Positions 1 through 5,256 of a stretch of 20,025 bases of DNA are shown here, in pieces. The translations under genes were made by a program, and so were the position numbers. The notes below the pieces were generated by a model, which saw only the letters and a list, made by a program, of their open reading frames with translations, was not told where the DNA came from and ran no database searches. Origin of the DNA: an uncultured Dorea sp. (GTDB lineage: Bacteria; Bacillota; Clostridia; Lachnospirales; Lachnospiraceae); the NCBI GenBank assembly GCA_910578455.1, contig CAJTQA010000052.1, positions 1 through 20,025 on the forward strand, read 5' to 3'. Within the stretch, counting starts at the first letter, position 1; every line of letters begins with the position of its first letter.

Positions 1-70
1 TTTAGTATACCACGAAACGACTTGGCAAACCAGTAATATTTAACTATTTATCAATGATACAGTACACTAG
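1..70. repeat. Left copy of a 70-bp terminal inverted repeat
   Basis: The first 70 bases are the reverse complement of the last 70 bases (19956-20025), with a single mismatch at position 56 (G here, A in the other copy read in the same direction). The outer 55 bases match exactly. Similarity stops just after the CTAG at 67-70. The repeat contains the stop codon and the last five codons of the minus-strand gene at 51-368. No transposase lies nearby. The repeat could be a miniature element, the end of a larger repeated element cut off by the assembly, or an inversion site. Confidence 0.95.
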
Positions 71-368
71 GCTTTGTACGTGTTATCTTATATGTTTTAT
101 TTAATGTCCTTGCCATTTCCGGCATTTCCTCAATGACAAGCTCCGATTCTTCGCCGTCTCCCTCTTCTATAGTAAAGACCTGCTTTCCTCCCTGTTCCAT
201 ATCGTAATTTACTTCACCGATACTTGTCACTTCTGTTTCTTCCGTTATTGCGTCCGGTACATTTTCTCCAATTTCCGCCGCGCTCACATTCATCCACTGC
301 GTTCCTGCCATAATACCGCACAATACAAAAGCAACCATTGTTCTTCTCCAACTTCTTATATTTTTCAT
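51..368 (-). CDS. Small secreted acidic protein, probably truncated by the terminal repeat
   Basis: I do not recognise this 105-residue protein. The start at 368 was chosen over an in-frame ATG at 425 because a GAGGG ribosome binding site lies 7 bases upstream of 368 and nothing suitable precedes 425. Residues 1-30 look like a signal peptide: Arg/Lys-rich start, hydrophobic core VAFVLCGIMAG, and a VSA cleavage site before AEIGEN. The mature part is strongly acidic (many Glu, few Lys) until about residue 88, then turns into a short NKTYKITRTK stretch that reads like the start of a beta-rich domain. The last five residues, SVLYH, and the TGA are encoded inside the inverted repeat at 1-70, so the natural C-terminus has probably been lost or replaced. 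It lies 60 bases downstream of the membrane protein gene at 429-803 and is likely co-transcribed with it. It could be a real short protein, but truncation seems more likely. Confidence 0.6.
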   Translation of the reverse strand: MKNIRSWRRTMVAFVLCGIMAGTQWMNVSAAEIGENVPDAITEETEVTSIGEVNYDMEQGGKQVFTIEEGDGEESELVIEEMPEMARTLNKTYKITRTKPSVLYH

Positions 369-428
369 ATGCTTTCCCTCATCTTTTGTAGATTTTTTGT
401 TTTCATTTTTTCGGATATACTTCATTTT

Positions 429-803
429 TTAAATATAACTCATGAGCTGCCATATTCCAGATGCAGAATAACATGCCAGTACATACACAAGTACGGAGGC
501 TGCCACAAGCTGGCCGATTTTCGTCAACAGACCGATTCCAAGCAGTATTACAACTCCAAAAAGTATATATGACCAGATAAACTTTCTGCGACGCTCATCT
601 GCAATCCATTTCTCTGAATCAATTACCCACCATGCATTAATAATCATATATACGATAAATTCCAGAACAGTAGATTTCAGTGTCGGCGCTGTAAAGATAA
701 AGCCCCGGCTTTGCTCTATGCCGACCGCCAATATGACCAGAGTAAAGAGCAGCATAAAAATTCCATCCCGCTTTAAAGATTTTGCGCTTTTGTGAACACT
801 CAT
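429..803 (-). CDS. Small multi-helix membrane protein of unknown function
   Basis: This 124-residue protein belongs to no family I can name. It appears to have four hydrophobic segments, at about residues 14-30, 45-62, 74-93 and 96-115. A charged loop (DSEKWIADERRRK, about 62-74) sits between the second and third. The N-terminus is basic (HKSAKSLKRD). The ATG at 803 is preferred over a GTG three codons upstream because a GGAGG site lies 8 bases before the ATG. It belongs to the minus-strand run of small genes and precedes the secreted acidic protein by 60 bases. Pairing a small membrane protein with a secreted one could suggest an export, immunity or envelope role, but nothing in the sequence proves this. 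Confidence 0.65.
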   Translation of the reverse strand: MSVHKSAKSLKRDGIFMLLFTLVILAVGIEQSRGFIFTAPTLKSTVLEFIVYMIINAWWVIDSEKWIADERRRKFIWSYILFGVVILLGIGLLTKIGQLVAASVLVYVLACYSASGIWQLMSYI

Positions 804-900
804 CACTTCCACCTCCCCGTCCTGAAGGTCATATTCATAGGAGTATGTCGTTCCGTCTATTTACTCTTTCAGCAAACACTGCTCAACCCACACACCGCCA

Positions 901-944
901 CTGTTTCTTAGCTCTTATCCTATAATAAAACCGTTAAGAAACAG
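901..944. repeat. 10-bp inverted repeat in the gap between small genes
   Basis: CTGTTTCTTA at 901-910 is matched by its exact reverse complement TAAGAAACAG at 935-944, with a 24-base centre containing TATAAT (921-926) and its AT-rich surroundings. It lies in the gap (804-967) upstream of the minus-strand gene at 429-803. It may be an operator around a promoter or an RNA hairpin. No T-run follows closely enough on either strand for a clear terminator, and no good -35 box was found. Confidence 0.5.
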
Positions 945-967
945 CAGCAGATTGTTTTAATATTTTC

Positions 968-1108
968 TTATTTCTGAATATCCTTACGATGATTCTTTTC
1001 TCTGCGATGGACGACCATCTTTCTGATCACATCGGCTATGACTGCAGCACTTCCCAACCAAAGCCAATAAATACAAAATTCATGATACGTATATATCCAA
1101 TATACCAT
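968..1108 (-). CDS. Small single-helix membrane protein (46 residues)
   Basis: An ATG at 1108 opens a 46-codon frame ending in TAA at 968-970. An AAAGG ribosome binding site lies 5 bases upstream of the ATG. The protein begins MVYWIYTYHE, continues with one strongly hydrophobic helix (FCIYWLWLGSAAVIADVI, about residues 11-28) and ends in a basic tail (RKMVVHRREKNHRKDIQK). The organisation of one helix, a positive cytoplasmic tail and a good RBS is typical of genuine small membrane proteins and toxin- or regulator-like peptides. It lies 57 bases after the membrane protein gene at 1166-1687 and points the same way, so co-transcription is plausible. It is too short for a default gene caller. Function unknown; a chance frame remains possible. 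Confidence 0.5.
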   Translation of the reverse strand: MVYWIYTYHEFCIYWLWLGSAAVIADVIRKMVVHRREKNHRKDIQK

Positions 1109-1128
1109 ACTTGCCTTTCATTTCTTCC

Positions 1129-1171
1129 TTTTATCTCATGCAAAAATATCTGCTCATACAAGCAATCAATC
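1129..1171. repeat. Direct repeat, copy 1 (43 bp)
   Basis: These 43 bases recur in the same orientation at 2507-2549 with three mismatches (40 of 43 identical). The copy includes the stop codon and last codon of the minus-strand gene at 1166-1687 and runs into the gap before the 46-residue small gene. Similarity ends abruptly on both sides. Confidence 0.9.
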
Positions 1172-1687
1172 TTTTTTGCGCTCCTGTAAAATCATCAATC
1201 CTACACAATACATAAAAGGTGCAAAGGCCAAAAACAATATAGAATTTATGCTTTCGAACATATGATAAAGCCAATTCATGACAACATATGTGTCAAAAGA
1301 GGGCATCATATCCACCGTTACATTAATAAATGAAATATCGTAATACATGTCCCCCAGCCCAACACTTTTCAGGACGAGACAAAGCGCGGCAAAATACACG
1401 ACAAATCCCATCCAATATCTTTGGATGACTTTTTTGCTGCTTTCAAAAAGTATTTTCCACTCTTTTCTCAAAACGCAATTTATGATCAATATCATAAAAG
1501 GCAGCCATATTACTGCTGTCTGCATGATGTAAAATAAGAAAGAAAATTGATATCCCCTTCCATAAGTCATGATTTTTTTTACTTCATATATTGACTGCAG
1601 ATATTTTATGCCAATTAAATAGAAAACACAAAACACCATTCCCCAAAAAGGGGGCTGCAATACTTTTTTTAACATTTCATTCACCAT
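1166..1687 (-). CDS. Membrane protein of unknown function with about four helices
   Basis: A 173-residue protein if it starts at 1687. An ATG at 1675 (MLKKVLQ) is better spaced from the GGTGA site, so the true start may be four codons later; a TTG at 1694-1696 seems less likely. Hydrophobic segments lie at about residues 12-29, 48-71, 91-107 and 147-167, with a long, less hydrophobic loop (about 108-146) between the last two. The C-terminus is basic (QERKKD). No family motif is recognisable. The stop codon of the upstream secreted protein (1693-1695) lies only a few bases before the start, so the two are almost certainly translationally coupled. The 3' end, including the stop codon, falls inside a 43-bp direct repeat. 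Confidence 0.7.
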   Translation of the reverse strand: MVNEMLKKVLQPPFWGMVFCVFYLIGIKYLQSIYEVKKIMTYGRGYQFSFLFYIMQTAVIWLPFMILIINCVLRKEWKILFESSKKVIQRYWMGFVVYFAALCLVLKSVGLGDMYYDISFINVTVDMMPSFDTYVVMNWLYHMFESINSILFLAFAPFMYCVGLMILQERKKD

Positions 1688-1692
1688 TCCTT

Positions 1693-2367
1693 TCAATCAA
1701 GGATAGTTGGGGACACTTTAATACAGAATTGATACTTCTTGCTGCTTTTAGGTGCCTTTATTATTGCAATGGAATCCGCCCTCAGTTTTCCTGCAACGGA
1801 ATCTTCTGATTTATAATTAATTTTAACATTAAAATCAGATTTTACACTTTTACTATGGGGAGCGAGTGTCGGTGTCACATATTTACTTCCCCAGAAAATC
1901 TTTCCTGAGACAAAAGCTCCTGAGGCAATAGTCCAGTAACCCTTCAATCCGGTAATTTTATTGTTTGCTTTTTTCCCGTCACTCCATTTCATAGTTAAAA
2001 CTCCGTTTGCCTTGATTATATATTTCTTATAACTGTCTGATTTTGTTTTAACCTTTGCAGTGGCTGCATAAGTGCTTACTCCAAGTCCTCTCTCGTAATT
2101 GGAATTTAATTTTTGTACTTCGACATCTGTTACTTCTAATTCCAACCCTGTTTTTTTGCCGTATTCATCAATAATTTCAGTCTCCAGGTTTTCTTCTATA
2201 CTTTGGACATATTTTTCTATTTTTTCACTTTCTGTTTTGTCAATTATAGCATTTGATCTAATCCCCAAATTCTCAGTTGTACCAATTGCATCTTTATCCG
2301 CAGCAAGCACAACATTACAATTAATCATTGATATACACAGCAAACTAATAATTATTTTTTTAATCAT
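1693..2367 (-). CDS. Secreted protein of unknown function
   Basis: This 224-residue protein starts with a clear signal peptide: Lys-rich start MIKK, a hydrophobic core to about residue 20, and a VLA-A cleavage site near residue 22. The mature N-terminal half (about 25-95) is charged and probably helical. The C-terminal half (about 100-220) is rich in Lys, Ser, Gly and aromatic residues with alternating hydrophobics (KANGVLTMKWSDG, LKGYWTIASGAFVSGKIFWG), consistent with a beta-sandwich. There is no sortase motif and no lipobox. An AGGGAAAG ribosome binding site precedes the ATG at 2367. It is the first gene of the minus-strand small-gene run and is coupled to the membrane protein that follows. 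I do not recognise the family. The pair could be a secreted factor with its membrane partner. Confidence 0.75.
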   Translation of the reverse strand: MIKKIIISLLCISMINCNVVLAADKDAIGTTENLGIRSNAIIDKTESEKIEKYVQSIEENLETEIIDEYGKKTGLELEVTDVEVQKLNSNYERGLGVSTYAATAKVKTKSDSYKKYIIKANGVLTMKWSDGKKANNKITGLKGYWTIASGAFVSGKIFWGSKYVTPTLAPHSKSVKSDFNVKINYKSEDSVAGKLRADSIAIIKAPKSSKKYQFCIKVSPTILD

Positions 2368-2506
2368 TCTTTCCCTGCCTCACTTTTCCTTATATTGTAT
2401 ATAATCATTCTCTTTCACTGCCTTTTACCCTGCGGTACATGTGCCCTTTAGGTAACAATATCTCTCACCTCGTCTCTCCCGGCTTTGTGTAAAATCTGTG
2501 ACCTGC

Positions 2507-2549
2507 TTTTATCTTATGCAAAAATACCTGCTCACACAAGCAATCAATC
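2507..2549. repeat. Direct repeat, copy 2 (43 bp)
   Basis: Second copy of the repeat at 1129-1171, same orientation, three mismatches. In copy 1 the repeat spans a gene's stop codon. Here no coding frame ends in it, so this copy may be the remnant of the 3' end of a lost duplicate gene, or one flank of an inserted block. Its last eight bases form part of the 13-bp inverted repeat at 2542-2598. Confidence 0.9.
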
Positions 2550-2598
2550 GTTGCCCCCAGGCAATCATTCCGAGCATTTCAAAAAGCAACGATTGATT
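2542..2598. promoter_or_regulatory. Perfect 13-bp inverted repeat overlapping a -35 box
   Basis: AATCAATCGTTGC at 2542-2554 and GCAACGATTGATT at 2586-2598 are exact reverse complements separated by 31 bases. The right arm covers the proposed -35 box (2593-2598) of the response regulator promoter. This suits a dimeric repressor or a looped operator. A stem-loop in a minus-strand transcript is the alternative. No T-run follows, so it is not an obvious terminator. Confidence 0.6.
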
Positions 2599-2621
2599 TA
2601 CTCCTGTTTTCGAATTATAAT
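2593..2621 (+). promoter_or_regulatory. Promoter of the regulator-kinase operon
   Basis: TTGATT at 2593-2598 (four of six -35 consensus bases) and a perfect TATAAT at 2616-2621 are separated by 17 bases. The ATG at 2675 lies about 45 bases downstream of the expected transcription start. The -35 box lies in the right arm of the 13-bp inverted repeat. Confidence 0.65.
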
Positions 2622-2674
2622 GGCATCAGCCATTTGTTTGGCCGGCATTTTTTAGTAAACTGCGAGGTGATATC

Positions 2675-3364
2675 ATGCAAAAGATTTTAGTTATAGAGGA
2701 TGACCTTGCCCTCAGCGCTGGGCTCTGTTTTGAATTGGATGCAAGCGGCTATTTTACGGTTGCGTCTTACAACTGCCAGAAAGCGCGCAAGCTGCTGCAA
2801 ACCGAACATTTCGACCTGGCTATCCTGGATGTGAACCTGCCGGACGGGAACGGTTTTTCGCTCTGCCAGGAGATAAAGTGTAAGCTCCCCGGCCTTGCGG
2901 TCATCTTCCTGACTGCCAATGACTTAGAGCAGGACGAATTAAACGGCTTTGACCTTGGCGCGGATGACTACATTACAAAGCCTTTTAACATTCAGATTCT
3001 GAAACGCCGGGTGGAAGTCGCCCTGCGGCGGGGCGTTTCTGCCTCGGCGGCAGCGGCGGACAGTTACGATGACGGCTGCCTGCGGCTGGACTTTGGAAGC
3101 TTGACGGCTGTCCGAAGCGGCGAAAAGCTGACCATTACTCCCAACGAGTACAAGCTCCTTCGCCTTCTTACTGCCAATGCGGGAAATATCGTGACGCGCC
3201 GCACATTGCTTGAGCGGCTGTGGGATTGTGACGGAGACTTTATCGACGACCATACGCTGACCGTCACCATGAACCGGCTGCGGGCAAAAATCGAAGACCC
3301 CAGCCATTCCTATATCCGGACTGTCCGGGGAATGGGCTATATATGGACAGGTGAAAAGCTATGA
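2675..3364 (+). CDS. OmpR/PhoB-family response regulator of the ABC transporter module
   Basis: This 229-residue protein has an N-terminal receiver domain (about 1-115) and a C-terminal winged-helix DNA-binding domain (about 130-226). The acidic pair is E8/D9-D10, the phosphoacceptor is D52 in AILDVNLPDG, the switch Thr is T80 and the conserved Lys is K102 in DDYITKPF. The wing end RTVRGMGYIW is typical of the family. A GAGGTGA ribosome binding site precedes the ATG. The gene overlaps the kinase start by four bases (ATGA), so the two are coupled. In Bce/Vex-type systems such regulators switch on the neighbouring ABC transporter. The three direct half-sites at 5188-5216 are the natural candidate target. 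Confidence 0.93.
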   Translation: MQKILVIEDDLALSAGLCFELDASGYFTVASYNCQKARKLLQTEHFDLAILDVNLPDGNGFSLCQEIKCKLPGLAVIFLTANDLEQDELNGFDLGADDYITKPFNIQILKRRVEVALRRGVSASAAAADSYDDGCLRLDFGSLTAVRSGEKLTITPNEYKLLRLLTANAGNIVTRRTLLERLWDCDGDFIDDHTLTVTMNRLRAKIEDPSHSYIRTVRGMGYIWTGEKL

Positions 3365-4395
3365 AGGCAGCCGGAGCAAAACGCATCTCACTGAATCTTA
3401 TATTACCCGTAATTTTATTCATGACGGCGTCGTTTCTCTTTCTCGCGGGAATGCTGTGGAACTACTTATCTCCTGCCGCCATCCGGCTCCTCCTTCTTAC
3501 GTCAGGCATCCTGATCTTCCTGCCCGCATTCTTCATGGAACGGCGAAGGAAACGGCAGCAGGCGGACTTTGCCAATGAGATCTGCGCGTCTTTAGATGCC
3601 CTTATGGACGGGCGGGAGCCGGAAGACTATGCCCCCTATGAGGACTCGCAAATCTCAAAAGTACAGGGGCGGCTCCTAGGGTACTATGAACTCGTACAGG
3701 AAAGCAGACGGCAAAGCGAAGACGATAAGCAGAACATTCAGGAATTGGTCAGCGATATTTCCCATCAGGTAAAGACACCTGTCGCCAATCTTTTGATGTT
3801 CACGGATATTTTAAAACGCCATGAGCTGTCAGCAGAAAAAAGAGCGGAATTTCTCGCCACCATGGAGGCACAGGTGGAAAAGCTTGATTTCCTGATGCAG
3901 TCTCTTATCAAAATGTCGCGGCTGGAGGCAGGCACTTTCGCCCTCCACATGGAAACCGGCAGCCTGCATGAGACGATCGCCCAGGCAGTAAGCGGGGTCT
4001 GGACAAAGGCAACGCAGAAAAATATATCCATCGACGTACAATGCGACAGCCAAATGACCGTAAACCACGATGTAAAATGGACGGCAGAGGCACTTTTCAA
4101 TCTGCTGGACAACGCGGTAAAATACACGCCGGAAGGCGGAAATATCCGCGTGAGCGTCCGGCCCTGGCAGTTTTTTACCCGGATAGACATATCAGATACC
4201 GGAATGGGCATTGCCGCCGGGCATTACCATGATGTGTTCAAGCGGTTCTACCGGGCGCAGGAGGCGGCAAACACAGAGGGCGTGGGGCTCGGCCTTTATC
4301 TGGCCAGGGGCATCATCACCCGGCAGAAAGGATATATCAGCGTAAAATCAGAGATTGGGAAAGGGACTACCTTTTCCGTATTTCTGCTGAATTAA
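3361..4395 (+). CDS. Intramembrane-sensing histidine kinase
   Basis: This 344-residue protein has two closely spaced membrane helices (about 10-32 and 40-58) with only a few residues between them and no extracellular domain. That layout is characteristic of BceS-type kinases, which are usually informed by their partner ABC transporter rather than by a ligand. The dimerisation/phosphoacceptor motif is SDISHQVKTP with H135. The ATP-binding domain shows the N box FNLLDNAVKYTPEGG (N247/N251), G1 DTGMGI (D279) and G2 GVGLGLYLARG (about 307-317). All catalytic motifs are intact. It follows the regulator with a four-base overlap and precedes the first ATPase by 93 bases. Confidence 0.92.
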   Translation: MKAAGAKRISLNLILPVILFMTASFLFLAGMLWNYLSPAAIRLLLLTSGILIFLPAFFMERRRKRQQADFANEICASLDALMDGREPEDYAPYEDSQISKVQGRLLGYYELVQESRRQSEDDKQNIQELVSDISHQVKTPVANLLMFTDILKRHELSAEKRAEFLATMEAQVEKLDFLMQSLIKMSRLEAGTFALHMETGSLHETIAQAVSGVWTKATQKNISIDVQCDSQMTVNHDVKWTAEALFNLLDNAVKYTPEGGNIRVSVRPWQFFTRIDISDTGMGIAAGHYHDVFKRFYRAQEAANTEGVGLGLYLARGIITRQKGYISVKSEIGKGTTFSVFLLN

Positions 4396-4424
4396 TTCCG
4401 GCAGCGCGGTCAGAAATACAATTG

Positions 4425-4437
4425 CAGGACGGCGGCT
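4425..4437. repeat. 13-bp inverted repeat flanking ATPase 1, upstream arm
   Basis: CAGGACGGCGGCT here is the exact reverse complement of AGCCGCCGTCCTG at 5161-5173. The two arms sit in the intergenic spacers on either side of the first ATPase gene. They may mark the borders of an inserted gene or be a chance match in GC-rich DNA. Confidence 0.6.
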
Positions 4438-4488
4438 TAAACTGTGTGCAGAAAACCAATTTGTTAGTGTGAAACGAGGAAGGACTAT

Positions 4489-5154
4489 ATGGATATTGTG
4501 ACGATACAGAACTTGAAAAAATATTTCGGGGAAGGCGCCGGACAGGTGAAAGCCCTGGACGGCATCACCCTTTCGATTGAGAAAGGCAAGTTTACCGCTA
4601 TCGTCGGAGCCTCCGGTTCCGGGAAGACGACTTTGCTCAATTCCATCGGCGGACTGCATCGGCCGACGGAAGGAAAAATCGCCGTTGACGGAATCAATCT
4701 GGCAGAACTTTCCGAAGAACAGCTAACCGTCTTCAGGCGGAGAAAAATAGGATTTGTATTTCAGGACTACAATCTGGTTCCGGAGCTTACCATCAAAGAG
4801 AATATCTTATTTCCTCTTGCGCTGGATGATTCTGCGCCGGATAAAGTCTTCTTTCACAAGATCACGAAATTTCTCGGACTTGATGATAAATTGGACAGAT
4901 TTCCCTATATGCTCTCAGGCGGCGGGCAGCAGTGCACCGCCATAGCCCGCGCCCTCATCACGAAACCGTCCATCATACTGGCGGACGAACCTACCGGGAG
5001 CTTTGACGCGAAGACAAGCCAGAATGTAGCCGGACTCCTGAGATCCATAACACAAGACTTTCACCAGACGCTCATCCTCATCACCCACAACCCGGAACTG
5101 GCTCAGCTTGCCGACCACGTAATCCGCCTTCAGGACGGATGTGTTGTAAGATAA
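4489..5154 (+). CDS. ABC transporter ATPase 1, degenerate signature motif
   Basis: This 221-residue nucleotide-binding protein is of the LolD/MacB/BceA type. Walker A is GASGSGKT (40-47), the Q-loop is Q92 in FVFQDYNLVP, Walker B is IILADE with E167, and the H-loop is H200 in LITHNPE. The signature, LSGGQQQR in the intact paralogue at 7880-8560, reads LSGGGQQC here (142-149), losing the conserved Gln and Arg. The adjoining D-loop region is GSFDAKTS instead of GNLDSKTS. Nucleotide binding therefore looks intact, but its contribution to hydrolysis in the partner's site is probably weakened. A GAGGAAGGA ribosome binding site precedes the ATG. It may pair with the second ATPase as an unequal dimer on the permease at 5257-7854, or be a decaying duplicate. 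The reading frame itself is intact. Confidence 0.88.
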   Translation: MDIVTIQNLKKYFGEGAGQVKALDGITLSIEKGKFTAIVGASGSGKTTLLNSIGGLHRPTEGKIAVDGINLAELSEEQLTVFRRRKIGFVFQDYNLVPELTIKENILFPLALDDSAPDKVFFHKITKFLGLDDKLDRFPYMLSGGGQQCTAIARALITKPSIILADEPTGSFDAKTSQNVAGLLRSITQDFHQTLILITHNPELAQLADHVIRLQDGCVVR

Positions 5155-5160
5155 TTCCTT

Positions 5161-5173
5161 AGCCGCCGTCCTG
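5161..5173. repeat. 13-bp inverted repeat flanking ATPase 1, downstream arm
   Basis: AGCCGCCGTCCTG is the exact reverse complement of the arm at 4425-4437. It begins six bases after the stop codon of ATPase 1 and ends 14 bases before the first operator half-site. Confidence 0.6.
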
Positions 5174-5187
5174 GCAAAATCACAAAA

Positions 5188-5232
5188 CTGTACCTTTCCT
5201 GTACCCTTACCGTAACTTTGCAGTGGTATCCT
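5188..5232 (+). promoter_or_regulatory. Three 7-bp direct half-sites and -10 box before the permease gene
   Basis: CTGTACC (5188-5194), CTGTACC (5199-5205) and CCGTAAC (5210-5216) start exactly 11 bases apart with 4-base spacers, one helical turn each. This is the geometry known for OmpR/PhoB-family binding boxes. A TATCCT element (5227-5232, four of six -10 bases) follows the last half-site by 10 bases, so the boxes cover where a -35 element would be, as in an activator-dependent promoter. The likely binder is the regulator at 2675-3364. The promoter would drive the permease and second ATPase separately from the upstream genes. Confidence 0.65.
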
Positions 5233-5256
5233 GTTATCGACGACAAGGAGGTAACG

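Larger units (their letters stand above)
2368..2674. other. 307-base divergent intergenic region
   Basis: The gap separates the minus-strand small-gene run from the plus-strand regulator. It holds direct-repeat copy 2 (2507-2549), a perfect 13-bp inverted repeat (2542-2554 with 2586-2598) and the plus-strand promoter at 2593-2621. For the minus-strand gene I see only an AT-rich stretch with possible -10 elements (TATATA, TACAAT) around 2388-2404 and no convincing -35 box. The remainder holds nothing I can name. Confidence 0.6.

Noticed and set aside
989..1189. Open frame of 66 codons on the plus strand
   Set aside because: It overlaps the minus-strand small gene (968-1108), which has a better ribosome binding site and a coherent membrane-protein pattern; no supporting signal on the plus strand.
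2400..2460. Short TTG-started leader-like peptide (17 codons) on the minus strand before the secreted protein gene
   Set aside because: Weak start codon, no attenuator hairpin and no compositional bias; not distinguishable from chance.
2619..2634. AATGGC-ATCA-GCCATT hairpin near the regulator promoter
   Set aside because: It overlaps the -10 box and the expected transcription start, so it would not be complete in the RNA; no T-run.
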